23,172 nt of DNA. It comes from CAMNAO01 sp045605145. GTDB lineage: Bacteria > Bacillota > Clostridia > Oscillospirales > Oscillospiraceae. The stretch covers positions 1 through 23,172 of the forward strand of contig JAZUPH010000053.1 of assembly GCA_045605145.1 (NCBI GenBank). Direction: 5' to 3'. Shown piece by piece: positions 14,530-22,092 of the stretch. The stretch's first letter is position 1. Each line of letters opens with the position of its first letter. The position numbers were made by a program, and so were the translations under genes. A model generated the notes under the pieces. That model did no database searches and was not told the origin of the DNA. It saw only the letters and a program-made list of their open reading frames with translations.

Positions 14530-16317
14530 ATGGATTTTACCGGTGTACTGCAGATGCTTGGCGGCGTGGGCCTGTTCCTGTTCGGAATGTCACTTATGGG
14601 TGACGGACTGAAAAAAGCTGCCGGCAACAAAATGGAAATGATACTGTGGCGTCTGTCCTCCACACCGCTCAAAGGGACGCTGCTGGGCCTTCTGGTCACG
14701 GCGGTGATACAGTCCTCCTCGGCAACCACCGTCATGGCGGTCAGCTTCGTCAACGCCGGAATGATGACCGTGTCCCAGTCTGTGGGTGTAATAATGGGTG
14801 CTAACATCGGCACCACCGCCACCGGCTGGGTGCTTATCCTGTCCGACCTTTCCGGCAGCGGTCTGGGTCAGTTCTTCTCCTCCACCACCGTAATGGCGCT
14901 TATGGCTCTTGTGGGCATAATCCTTTATATGTTCGTAAAGCGCAATTCGGCAAAGCATTTCGGCACGGTGCTTCTGGGTCTGGCGGTGCTTTTCTCGGGC
15001 ATGGCGTCCATCAGTGATGCGGTGCGCCCCCTGCGAAGCAGTCCCGTGTTCATCGAGATGCTGACCATGTTCTCAAACCCCATCGTAGGCATCATCGCCG
15101 GCATCATTATCGCCGCCATACTGCAGAGCGTATCCGCCTCCGTGGGTATTCTGCAGGTGCTGTCGGTCACAGGCGTACTTACCCTGGGCAACTGCATGCC
15201 CATTATTCTGGGTATGAGCCTGGGCGCCAGCAGCCCGATTCTGTTCACCATGCTCGGCTCAGACCGCAACGGCAAGAGGGCCGGCCTGACCTATGTTGTG
15301 TATAACCTTCTGGGCATATTTATTTGTATGCTGATATATTACCCGCTGAGGGCACTGACCGGCCTTGAGGTGATGAACACCACGGCGGAATATTTCAACA
15401 TCGCCGTACTTAACACCGTACTCAAGGTGGTCACCACCCTTGTTCTCCTCCCCCTGCACAGGCAGGTCACCAAGCTGCTGTACCTGTTCATCCCCGACGA
15501 TCCGGAGGAAACGGCGGATATGGCCGACATCGAAAAGCTGGAGGAGAGCCTGCTGAAATTCCCGCCCGTGGCGCTTGAGCAGTGCGCCAACGCCTTCGCC
15601 AGCATGATCCGCATCAGCAAGGCCTGTATGGAATCGGCCATCGGCCTGATGGACAACTACGACCGGGAAATTGCCGCGCAGGTGGAGGAGAAAGAGAATC
15701 TTGTGGATAAGTATGAGGATAAGCTGGGCAGCTTTGTTATGAAGCTGTCAGGCTCCAACCTCACCGAGCAACAGCGCTCGGCAACATCCAAAATGCTGTC
15801 CGCCGTCACCGACCTTGAACGCATCAGCGACCAGGCGGTAAATATCAAGGATTCCGCCACCGAGCTTATGGAGAAGAAGATCAGCTTTTCCGACGCGGCG
15901 AGGTTCGAGCTTGAGTTGCTGTTCGGCGCCGTGACCGAGATCGTTGAGCTGTCCACCACCTCTTTCCTGAACAGTGATTACAACCTCGCCCGCACGGTTG
16001 AGCCTTTGGAACAGGTCATTGACGAGCTGCACGATGAGCTAAGGCGCAGGCACGTTTCCCGCCTGCAGGCAGGCGAATGCTCGGTAAGCACCGGCTTCGT
16101 GTTCAACGACATCCTCTCCAGCTGTGAGCGTCTGTCCGACCACTGCTCCAACATCGCCGTATGCACCATGGAGGCACAGGACAAGACCCTCACCCAGCAC
16201 AGCTATTCCATCCACGCATCGGAGACCAAGATCTACCGCGAAAGCTACAGGCGCTTCAGCCACAAATATCTCTCCCCCCTTGAGGAGGAGCTGCCGCCCC
16301 TGTTCTCCAAACAGTAA
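14530..16317 (+). CDS. Na/Pi cotransporter family protein with C-terminal PhoU domain
   Basis: A 595-residue membrane protein of the NptA/YjbB class (PF02690 repeats), expected to move phosphate with sodium across the cytoplasmic membrane. The membrane part (about residues 1-320) has two inverted Na_Pi repeats. The first carries QSSSATT at 61-67, the hallmark substrate-site motif. The second carries QSVSAS at 199-204, a degenerate version. The cytoplasmic C-terminal part (about 340-595) is helical and PhoU-like, with LEQCANAFASMIRISKACM and DLERISDQAVNI patterns, suggesting control by phosphate status. The start is ATG 14530, with AAGGA 11 bases upstream and an MDFTGVLQMLGG opening that suits the family. 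The in-frame ATG at 14518 would overlap that SD and has none of its own. The gene is monocistronic, ending at a strong terminator. Confidence 0.92.
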   Translation: MDFTGVLQMLGGVGLFLFGMSLMGDGLKKAAGNKMEMILWRLSSTPLKGTLLGLLVTAVIQSSSATTVMAVSFVNAGMMTVSQSVGVIMGANIGTTATGWVLILSDLSGSGLGQFFSSTTVMALMALVGIILYMFVKRNSAKHFGTVLLGLAVLFSGMASISDAVRPLRSSPVFIEMLTMFSNPIVGIIAGIIIAAILQSVSASVGILQVLSVTGVLTLGNCMPIILGMSLGASSPILFTMLGSDRNGKRAGLTYVVYNLLGIFICMLIYYPLRALTGLEVMNTTAEYFNIAVLNTVLKVVTTLVLLPLHRQVTKLLYLFIPDDPEETADMADIEKLEESLLKFPPVALEQCANAFASMIRISKACMESAIGLMDNYDREIAAQVEEKENLVDKYEDKLGSFVMKLSGSNLTEQQRSATSKMLSAVTDLERISDQAVNIKDSATELMEKKISFSDAARFELELLFGAVTEIVELSTTSFLNSDYNLARTVEPLEQVIDELHDELRRRHVSRLQAGECSVSTGFVFNDILSSCERLSDHCSNIAVCTMEAQDKTLTQHSYSIHASETKIYRESYRRFSHKYLSPLEEELPPLFSKQ

Positions 16318-16346
16318 GGCAATAATATAAATAATATATATGACCA

Positions 16347-16375
16347 AAACGCCCCCACTTCGGGGGCGTTTCTTA
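16347..16375 (+). terminator. Rho-independent terminator of the Na/Pi cotransporter gene
   Basis: Ten-base stem AAACGCCCCC/GGGGGCGTTT (16347-16356 with 16362-16371), loop of five, then TCTTACT. The run of Ts is partly within the stem. Confidence 0.9.
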
Positions 16376-16422
16376 CTGCCTTACGGGACGGGACATATTT
16401 GCTCAAAATTTTACCATCTGCG

Positions 16423-16451
16423 GAATAAAATCCCCGCCGTTGGGGAAACAT
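16423..16451 (+). promoter_or_regulatory. Sigma-F-like promoter before the SpoIIQ-like gene
   Basis: GAATA (16423-16427), exactly 15 bases, then GGGAAACAT (16443-16451). The B. subtilis sigma-F pattern, as I recall it, is GYATA-N15-GGNNANANT. This has one mismatch in each half. The leader would be about 36 bases. No good sigma-A promoter is seen between the upstream terminator and the gene. Confidence 0.4.
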
Positions 16452-16493
16452 ACCATCGAGCGATGCTCTAACTTCAATAATTGGAGGTCAAAG

Positions 16494-17315
16494 ATGGAAA
16501 ACAACGAGAAAAACAACGGCAAAAATGAAGGTTTCGGCCGAAAGATCGCCGCTTTCTTCGGCGGCAGGGGCTTTTACATAGCCCTGTTCATGTGTGTCGC
16601 GCTGGTGGGCGTTTACGCCTGGGCGCTGCTGTTTGACGGCGGCAGCAATACCGGCGCGATCTCTCAGGACAATGGCTATGATCTGTCCGCAGCAGGCGCA
16701 GAGGTGGATGCCGCGACCCTTCCTGTGGGCTCTTTCGGCACTGCGCTGATCCTCTCAGAGAACGGCAGTGAGAATGGCAACGCGCTGCCCAATGTACCCG
16801 AAAACAAGGGCGATGATGAAGGTGAGCCAGCCAGCGCAGGCGGCGACACGGATGCACCGGATGACGAATCTGTGGCAGTCAGCACGCCCGCCGTCAGCGA
16901 GCCGGACTTCTTCGTGTGGCCGGTGGCCGGAGAGGTGAGCCGGGAATACAGTGTGGAAACGCTCAGCTACGATGTGACCATGGGCGACTGGCGCACCCAC
17001 GCCGCAATGGACATCGACGCACAGATGGGCGCCAAGGTCTACGCTGTTGCAGACGGCACAGTAGAGAGCATTGACGAGGACGATATGCTGGGCACCGTGG
17101 TCACCATCGTTCACGGCGGCGGCCTGAGGAGCATTTACGCCAATCTGGGCAGTGTACCCACCGTCAGTGTGGGTGACATGGTCACCGCAGGCAGTGTTAT
17201 CGGCTGCGTAAGTGACAGTGCCATGGGTGAGATAGCCCAGACCTCTCACCTGCACTTTGCCATGACACGCGATGGCGAGAACATCGATCCCACCGCCTAT
17301 CTGCCCGAAAAGTAA
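16494..17315 (+). CDS. spoIIQ: SpoIIQ-like M23 peptidase-domain protein
   Basis: A 273-residue bitopic membrane protein. The N-terminus is short and basic, then one membrane segment (about 26-47), an acidic low-complexity linker (about 85-135), and a LytM/M23 domain (about 140-270). The domain reads WPVAGEVSREYS, then GDWRTHAAMDID and SHLHFAM. H169 and D173 (HxxxD) and H252-x-H254 are all present, so the metal site looks complete, unlike B. subtilis SpoIIQ, which lost a key His. In sporulating Firmicutes SpoIIQ sits in the forespore membrane and docks with SpoIIIAH during engulfment. The GDWRTH phrase and the SpoIIQ-like domain architecture favour this over a general cell-wall hydrolase, but the assignment is by resemblance. 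The start is ATG 16494 with GGAGG six bases upstream; the upstream in-frame ATG at 16440 falls within the putative promoter. Confidence 0.8.
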   Translation: MENNEKNNGKNEGFGRKIAAFFGGRGFYIALFMCVALVGVYAWALLFDGGSNTGAISQDNGYDLSAAGAEVDAATLPVGSFGTALILSENGSENGNALPNVPENKGDDEGEPASAGGDTDAPDDESVAVSTPAVSEPDFFVWPVAGEVSREYSVETLSYDVTMGDWRTHAAMDIDAQMGAKVYAVADGTVESIDEDDMLGTVVTIVHGGGLRSIYANLGSVPTVSVGDMVTAGSVIGCVSDSAMGEIAQTSHLHFAMTRDGENIDPTAYLPEK

Positions 17316-17322
17316 AAAGCCA

Positions 17323-17374
17323 CCCCCTGTGTCCTGTTGTGCGGTAATTCTGCGCGGAGGGTACAGGGGGAGTT
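17323..17374. terminator. Shared terminator between the convergent SpoIIQ-like gene and dapA
   Basis: CCCCCTGT (17323-17330) pairs with ACAGGGGG (17363-17370) around a 32-base loop. On the plus strand AGTTTTCT follows. On the minus strand GTGGCTTTTTACTTTT follows. The loop is long, but both strands have T-rich tails and both genes end within 20 bases. Confidence 0.6.
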
Positions 17375-17390
17375 TTCTGTGTTGTGTGGT

Positions 17391-18275
17391 TTACATAATA
17401 TCCAGCGCCCGAAGCTGTGCAGCAAGACTTGCCTCCAGCGCCGCATCCGGCTCACACAGGGGCAGGCGTAGCATACCGCTGTCAAGCTCCATGAGCTTCA
17501 TTGCCGTTTTCACCATGATGGGATTGGGTGCTTTGAACAGCAGCTCCGCCAGTTTTACATAGCGCAGATATCGCCCTGTTGCTGCGTCAAAATCCCCATT
17601 TGCGCACAGCCTGCATATACCGGCCATGGCCCGGGGCTGGACATTGGATACCACCGATACCACGCCTTTCGCACCGCAGGCCATCATCGGGACGGTGGTA
17701 TCGTCGTTGCCGCTGTAAAAGCACAGCTCATCGCCGCAAAGCGCCCTTGCGCGCAGAAATGCAGACATATCCGGGTTCGCCTCTTTCACTCCCACTATGT
17801 TTTCATGGCGGCTCAGGGCGGCATAGGTCTCCGGCTCCACATTTACGCCGGTGCGTGACGGCACATTGTACAGCAGCACCGGCACGGGCGACGCATCGGC
17901 AATGGCGCTAAAGTGACGGCGAAGCCCTTCCTGGGTTGCCTTGTTATAATATGGGGTCAGCGCCAGAACAGCATCCGCACCCAGGTTAGCCGCGTTGACC
18001 GCCGCATTGCACACGGCATCGGTGTCGTTGCCACCGACTCCGGCTATCACAGCCATGCGCCCTGCGGCGGCTTCCACCGCGGCGGCGATGACCGCCTGAC
18101 GCTCGCCGGCTTTCAGAGTGCTGTTTTCCCCAGTGGTTCCGCAGGGTACCACCGCCGCCGCTCCGCCCGCCGCCTGGGCCCTGACATTGTCACGAAGAGC
18201 GTCAAGATCCGGGCCGTCGGCATTCAGCGGGGTGATAAGGGCCGTACATAGGCCGCAAAATACCGTTTTTTTCAT
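17391..18275 (-). CDS. dapA: 4-hydroxy-tetrahydrodipicolinate synthase
   Basis: DapA condenses pyruvate with aspartate semialdehyde in the lysine/diaminopimelate branch. It also leads toward dipicolinate, which spores accumulate. It is a cytosolic TIM-barrel lyase. At 294 residues it has the standard length. The full active-site set is visible: TT at 47-48 in GTTGE, YY at 109-110 in LTPYYNK, Y136 and R141 in YNVPSRTG, and the Schiff-base lysine K164 in VGVKEA. This separates it from N-acetylneuraminate lyase and other relatives. The ATG has GGAGG seven bases upstream. It is transcribed alone and divergently from an AraC-family gene. I could not find a convincing promoter on the minus strand in 18290-18390. 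Confidence 0.93.
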   Translation of the reverse strand: MKKTVFCGLCTALITPLNADGPDLDALRDNVRAQAAGGAAAVVPCGTTGENSTLKAGERQAVIAAAVEAAAGRMAVIAGVGGNDTDAVCNAAVNAANLGADAVLALTPYYNKATQEGLRRHFSAIADASPVPVLLYNVPSRTGVNVEPETYAALSRHENIVGVKEANPDMSAFLRARALCGDELCFYSGNDDTTVPMMACGAKGVVSVVSNVQPRAMAGICRLCANGDFDAATGRYLRYVKLAELLFKAPNPIMVKTAMKLMELDSGMLRLPLCEPDAALEASLAAQLRALDIM

Positions 18276-18325
18276 AGAAATGCCTCCTCAATTGCACAAA
18301 AATCAACAAATTTCTCGCATACACC

Positions 18326-18354
18326 TTGAATCTCAGCAAATAATGCTATATACT
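18326..18354 (+). promoter_or_regulatory. Promoter of the AraC-family gene
   Basis: TTGAAT (18326-18331), a 17-base spacer and TATACT (18349-18354). Predicted start near 18361. A small palindrome AGCA-AATAA-TGCT (18335-18347) lies within the spacer and could bind a regulator. Confidence 0.7.
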
Positions 18355-18397
18355 TGTTCGTGCTTTAACCAATTAATGTGGAAGGGGGTGTGTGCAA

Positions 18398-19252
18398 ATG
18401 GGTGATCCTGAGATCTATTCCAAAAGCGGGTATTTGAATGAAGATTTTCATTTCTTTCATTTGAACGATTGTCTGGGCAATGATATGGACTATCACTATC
18501 ACGAGTTTGAGAAGATCGTGGTATTCCTCTCAGGCAAGGTCAACTACATCGTTGAAGGCGTCAGCTATCACCTGCAGCCGTGGGATGTGCTGTTTGTGGG
18601 TGAGCACCTTATCCACCGGGCAATGGTGGACACCTCCGTCCCCTATGAGCGGATCATCCTGTATGTAAACACTTCCTTCTTAAAGCAGCACAGCAGCGAA
18701 GGCTCGAACCTTTTAAACTGCTTCCGCCTTGCAAAAGAACGGGGCTGCTGCCTTATGCGCATGCAGGGGCTGGATCAGCCGCTGCTGTCACGCGCCCTCA
18801 GCGAGCTGGAGCAGGCAGTTACTTCCGACGATTTCGGCGCCGATATCCTGCAGAACGCGCTGTTTCTGCGCTGCGCGGTACTGCTCAACCGGATGATGAT
18901 AAACGACAAAACCGCCCAGAGCGGCAGCGTGTGTGAGCAGGACCCGAAAATAACCGATGTACTAAACTACATAAACGCCAACCTGACATCAGACCTGTCG
19001 ATCGATAATCTGGCTGCACGCAGCTATATCAGCAAGTATCATTTCATGCGCCGCTTTAAGGAGCTGACCGGATACACCGTTCACAATTATATTCTGCAGA
19101 AACGGCTTATATACTCCGCTGAGCTTATCCGCGACGGTATGCCCGTCACGCAGGCGGCACTGCAGTCCGGCTTCGGCGACTATTCATCCTTCCTGCGGGC
19201 CTTTAAAAAGCTGTTCGGCACCACACCGGGCAAGCTGTCGGATGAGCGCTGA
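18398..19252 (+). CDS. AraC-family transcriptional regulator
   Basis: A 284-residue regulator. The N-terminal cupin-type sensing half (about 1-160) shows HYHEFEKIVVFLSGK and a later PWDVLFVGEHLIHR, the pattern of an AraC ligand-binding barrel. The C-terminal half (about 185-284) is the double helix-turn-helix: SIDNLAARSYISKYHFMRRFKELTG, then VTQAALQSGFGDYSSFLRAFKKLFGTTPG, which is the classic family signature. The ATG at 18398 is nine bases past the AAGGGGG SD. The in-frame GTG at 18392 is only three bases past it and is rejected. The ligand cannot be told from sequence. Regulators of this type often control a neighbour or themselves; the divergent neighbour is dapA, but a role in lysine synthesis is only inference. 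Confidence 0.92.
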   Translation: MGDPEIYSKSGYLNEDFHFFHLNDCLGNDMDYHYHEFEKIVVFLSGKVNYIVEGVSYHLQPWDVLFVGEHLIHRAMVDTSVPYERIILYVNTSFLKQHSSEGSNLLNCFRLAKERGCCLMRMQGLDQPLLSRALSELEQAVTSDDFGADILQNALFLRCAVLLNRMMINDKTAQSGSVCEQDPKITDVLNYINANLTSDLSIDNLAARSYISKYHFMRRFKELTGYTVHNYILQKRLIYSAELIRDGMPVTQAALQSGFGDYSSFLRAFKKLFGTTPGKLSDER

Positions 19253-19268
19253 GCCATTTCAGGGCAGC

Positions 19269-19294
19269 AAAAATGCCCGCCACAGGGGCGGGCA
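19269..19294 (-). terminator. Terminator of the DUF378-DUF1294 operon
   Basis: TGCCCGCC (19274-19281) pairs with GGCGGGCA (19287-19294). On the minus strand five Ts follow (19273-19269). It lies just after the DUF1294 stop and 16 bases past the convergent AraC gene, which it may also serve. Confidence 0.8.
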
Positions 19295-19307
19295 GTAAAC
19301 TGCACTG

Positions 19308-19577
19308 TCAGATTATGAGCATGTATATGGCGGCAATGAGCTGTGCCGAAAATATAAGCGGCACGCCCACATTGAAGCGCGGAACCTTCGTCTTGTGGTT
19401 GAAGGCGCGCATACCCAGTATGATGCCCAGTGATCCGAAGAAGATCGCAATGCTCATAAGCGTGCGCTCGGGTATGCGGCGGCGATTCTTTATCGCCCTT
19501 CGTTTATCAAGCCACATGGCAAAGTAGCCGATGATGTTTATAAGGACAAAATATACGGTAAATACTATGTAGGTCAC
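19308..19577 (-). CDS. DUF1294 family small membrane protein
   Basis: An 89-residue protein with the DUF1294 pattern: an N-terminal membrane segment, MWLDKRRA, RRIPERTL, a second hydrophobic stretch with a GSLGIILGM core, then FNHKTKVPRFNV and a third hydrophobic segment to the C-terminus. The function is unknown. The start is GTG 19575-19577, preceded by AGGGGGAA; an ATG 35 codons further upstream would run into DUF378 and lacks the family pattern. It lies 40 bases after DUF378 and is probably cotranscribed. A seven-base hairpin with loop CGCA (19596-19602 with 19607-19613) fills most of that gap, without a U tract, so it may slow or modulate translation of DUF1294. Confidence 0.82.
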   Translation of the reverse strand: MTYIVFTVYFVLINIIGYFAMWLDKRRAIKNRRRIPERTLMSIAIFFGSLGIILGMRAFNHKTKVPRFNVGVPLIFSAQLIAAIYMLII

Positions 19578-19617
19578 TTTGTTCCCCCTATGTATCGGCT
19601 GCCGCAGCAGCCGGGGC

Positions 19618-19830
19618 TTACGCACCTTCCTCAACCACTTCGCTCTCGCGGAACAGCAGAGAGATGCACCAGATGGCAGCAAGACCTACAAGAGTGTAGA
19701 TCACTCTGCTGACAGTGGCGGTCTGGCCGCCGAAAATGTAGGCAACCAGATCGAATCTGAAAATGCCCACAAGGCCCCAATTGAGGCCGCCGATGATTGC
19801 CAGTACAAGCGCGATTCTGTCCATGATCAT
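19618..19830 (-). CDS. DUF378 family small membrane protein
   Basis: A 70-residue protein with two membrane segments and the DUF378 (YuzA) pattern: ALVLAIIGGLNWGLVGIFRFDLVAYIFG, then SRVIYTLVGLAAIWCISLLF. The GGLNWGL and DLV-FG motifs are the recognisable core. No biochemical role is established for the family. The ATG at 19830 is eight bases past AAAGGAGG; a second ATG two codons on is too far. It is the first of two small membrane-protein genes under one promoter, with a leader that can fold over the SD. Confidence 0.88.
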   Translation of the reverse strand: MIMDRIALVLAIIGGLNWGLVGIFRFDLVAYIFGGQTATVSRVIYTLVGLAAIWCISLLFRESEVVEEGA

Positions 19831-19841
19831 AGATCGTTCCT

Positions 19842-19867
19842 CCTTTGTGACAAAGGCGAGCTTTGTC
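19842..19867 (-). promoter_or_regulatory. DUF378 leader with two mutually exclusive hairpins at the SD
   Basis: On the minus strand, CCTTTG (19856-19851) can pair with CAAAGG (19847-19842), hiding part of the AAAGGAGG SD behind a three-base loop. The same bases can instead pair upstream as GACAAAG (19867-19861) with CTTTGTC (19855-19849), freeing the SD. Both helices are perfect, of six and seven base pairs. Confidence 0.5.
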
Positions 19868-19926
19868 TTCCCGGATAATATACCCGGCTAAAGAGGCTTT
19901 ATGCGGGCGCTTCACGCTGTAAAGGA

Positions 19927-19954
19927 ATTGTACCACAAATTGCTAAAATATCAA
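19927..19954 (-). promoter_or_regulatory. Promoter of DUF378-DUF1294
   Basis: On the minus strand TTGATA (19949-19954), a 16-base spacer and TACAAT (19927-19932). Predicted start near 19920, giving a leader of about 90 bases. Confidence 0.72.
19941..19949 (+). promoter_or_regulatory. Possible extended -10 promoter of the phosphoglycerate mutase gene
   Basis: TGCTAAAAT is an extended -10 (TGnTAAAAT) with no good -35 upstream. It would start transcription near 19956 and lies inside the promoter used on the opposite strand. Confidence 0.35.
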
Positions 19955-19977
19955 TAAAATTCCCCGGAGAAGAAACT

Positions 19978-21207
19978 ATGAAATACATCCTCGTGATCGG
20001 TGACGGCATGGCGGACAATCCCGTGCCCCAGCTGGGCGGCAAAACGCCCCTTGAATACGCCAACATCCCCACCATGGACGCACTGGCCTCTGCCGGCACT
20101 CTCGGCAGTGTGTACAACGTGCCACAGGGTCTGCCCCCCGGAAGCGACACCGCGATCATGTCCATTTTCGGCTGTGACCCCAATCTGTACTACACCGGCC
20201 GCGCCCCACTTGAGGCCGCCGCCGCGGGTATTGCCCTCCAGCCGGGTGACGCTGCATACCGCTGCAACATGGTGTGTTATGAGGACAGCGACAAGCCCTT
20301 TGAGCAGCGGCGCATCCTGTCCCACAGCGCAGGCTCCATCGAGGGCAGTGAGTCCATCGCCATAGTAAAGGCGCTTTTCAGCGATCCGGAATTTGCCGCA
20401 GCCGCCGAAAAAGCAGGTCTGAGCGTGTATCCCTCCCCCAGCTTCCGCCACTTTGTTGTGCAGAAAAAGGCCGATATTGATGGCATAAAGCTGACACCGC
20501 CCCACGACCATCTGGGCGAAGTGATCGGCCCGCTGCAGCCCACGGGCTGTGACAACGCGGCTGTACTGGGTGAGCTGATGCGCCTTGCCTTCAAAAAGCT
20601 GGACAAGCATCCCCTTAACGAGAAACGCCGTCAGGCCGGGAAAATGCCCGCCAACGGCATCTGGTTCTGGGCCGAGGGCACGGCGGTTGCCCTGCCCAAC
20701 TTTGTAAAGAACTACGGACACAGCGGCGGCGTGATCTCCGCCGTGCCCCTGTGTCACGGTATTGCATCCCTGACCGGGCTGCGCCCCGTAACGGTTGAGG
20801 GTGCCACCGGCGAAGTGGACACCAATTACGAGGGCAAGTATAAAGCCGCCCTCAGAGTACTGGAAACGGAGGATTTTGCCGCCATCCATGTGGAGGCTCC
20901 GGACGAGTGTACACACAACGGCGACACCCCCGGCAAGCTGCAGGCCATTGAATACATCGACTCGCGCATTCTTGCGCCCATGACGGCAGAGCTTAAGGCG
21001 AGGGGCGTGGATTACCGCCTGCTCATACTCAGCGATCACAAGACCCTTACCTCCACCCGGGGGCATGACGGTGACGCAGTGCCCTTCATCCTCTACGACA
21101 GCCGCTGTGACCGCATGAGCGGCAGCAAATACGATGAGGCCCACGGACTCAAAGGGCCGATCGTGGACGCCGGAGTGAAACTGATGGGGATGCTGTTTGA
21201 AGAATGA
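19978..21207 (+). CDS. apgM: Cofactor-independent phosphoglycerate mutase, archaeal type (ApgM)
   Basis: A 409-residue alkaline-phosphatase-superfamily enzyme expected to interconvert 3- and 2-phosphoglycerate in glycolysis using two metal ions. Landmarks are the metal-binding GDGMAD (D9), then PQGLPPGSDTAIMSIFGCDP with S56 as the predicted phosphoserine nucleophile, HVEAPDECTHNGD, and LSDHKT plus GHDGDAVPF late in the sequence. It is about 100 residues shorter than the bacterial GpmI type and fits the aPGAM group. Some members in bacteria have been proposed to act as homoserine kinases, which I cannot exclude. The ATG follows CCGGAGAAG. The stop overlaps the ispE start as ATGA (21204-21207), so the two genes form a coupled pair. 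Confidence 0.88.
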   Translation: MKYILVIGDGMADNPVPQLGGKTPLEYANIPTMDALASAGTLGSVYNVPQGLPPGSDTAIMSIFGCDPNLYYTGRAPLEAAAAGIALQPGDAAYRCNMVCYEDSDKPFEQRRILSHSAGSIEGSESIAIVKALFSDPEFAAAAEKAGLSVYPSPSFRHFVVQKKADIDGIKLTPPHDHLGEVIGPLQPTGCDNAAVLGELMRLAFKKLDKHPLNEKRRQAGKMPANGIWFWAEGTAVALPNFVKNYGHSGGVISAVPLCHGIASLTGLRPVTVEGATGEVDTNYEGKYKAALRVLETEDFAAIHVEAPDECTHNGDTPGKLQAIEYIDSRILAPMTAELKARGVDYRLLILSDHKTLTSTRGHDGDAVPFILYDSRCDRMSGSKYDEAHGLKGPIVDAGVKLMGMLFEE

Positions 21208-22082
21208 ACGAACGAATTGAGAATGCGTACGCCAAACTGAATCTCAGCCTTGATATCCTGGGTTTGCTCCCCGGCGGCTATCACGAGCTGTGCTCGGTAA
21301 TGCAGAGCGTCAGTCTGTGCGACAGGCTGACTATCCGCAGTGATAAGGGCAGCGGCAGCATATCCGTCAGTACGGACAAGGCCTATCTTCCCGGCGGCGA
21401 AAAGAATCTGGCGGGTCGTGCGGCAAGGCTGTTTCTCCGGCGCGCCGGCATAACCGATGCGGATATAGACATCCATATTGAAAAGTCCATCCCCGTCGGC
21501 GCGGGTCTCGGCGGCGGCAGCTCTGACGCGGCGGCTGTGCTGCGCGGGCTGAACGCCATGTTCGGCGCGCCCTTCACGCCGTCACAGCTTGAACAGATCG
21601 GCGCCGAAATCGGCTCTGACGTGCCCTACTGCGTACAGGGCGGCACGGTGCTGGCAGGCGGACGGGGCGAAATAATGCAGCAGATCCGACCCATGCCCCA
21701 CTGCGGCGTTCTGCTGTGCAAGCCGGCCTTTTCTGTTTCCACGGCGGAGCTGTTCGCCCTTGCCGATAAGCGGACGATCAGCGGCAGACCGGATACCAAC
21801 GGACTTTTGAGCGCCATCGAAAATGGCAACCTGACGGGCATCTGTCAGCGGGTGTTCAACGTGTTTGAAGAGGTCATGGTAAGGGGCCGTGATGAAGTGC
21901 TGCGCATCAAAGAGCTGATGTACGACTGCGGCGCGCTGGGTGCTTCCATGAGCGGTACCGGGCCCACAGTATTCGGGCTGTTTGGCGATATTGAGGGCGC
22001 AAAACAGGCCGAAACGGAGCTTAAAAAGCACTGGGCCGATTGCGCGGCCTGCGTACCGATGGAGAGGATCTGCATAAATTAA
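21204..22082 (+). CDS. ispE: 4-diphosphocytidyl-2-C-methyl-D-erythritol kinase
   Basis: IspE phosphorylates CDP-methylerythritol at the 2-hydroxyl with ATP, the fourth step of the MEP isoprenoid pathway. At 292 residues it has the normal length. GHMP-kinase motifs are clear: AKLNLSLDILG with K11; PVGAGLGGGSSDAAAVLRGLN, holding the ATP loop at about 98-108; catalytic D139 in GSDVPYCVQGGT; and GASMSGTGPTVFGLF near the C-terminus. Its own SD is weak (GAAG), and ATG overlaps the phosphoglycerate mutase stop, so translation probably depends on ribosomes arriving from upstream. A large hairpin terminator follows. It shares its pathway with dxs at 8267-10111. Confidence 0.96.
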   Translation: MNERIENAYAKLNLSLDILGLLPGGYHELCSVMQSVSLCDRLTIRSDKGSGSISVSTDKAYLPGGEKNLAGRAARLFLRRAGITDADIDIHIEKSIPVGAGLGGGSSDAAAVLRGLNAMFGAPFTPSQLEQIGAEIGSDVPYCVQGGTVLAGGRGEIMQQIRPMPHCGVLLCKPAFSVSTAELFALADKRTISGRPDTNGLLSAIENGNLTGICQRVFNVFEEVMVRGRDEVLRIKELMYDCGALGASMSGTGPTVFGLFGDIEGAKQAETELKKHWADCAACVPMERICIN

Positions 22083-22092
22083 GCGGCAAAGT

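Noticed and set aside
18290..18390. dapA promoter on the minus strand
   Set aside because: Candidates such as TTGGTT-N16-TATAGC match poorly; not reported as a feature.
19951..21144. 397-codon minus-strand frame opposite the phosphoglycerate mutase
   Set aside because: Antisense shadow; it covers the plus-strand mutase, whose motifs and start are clear.
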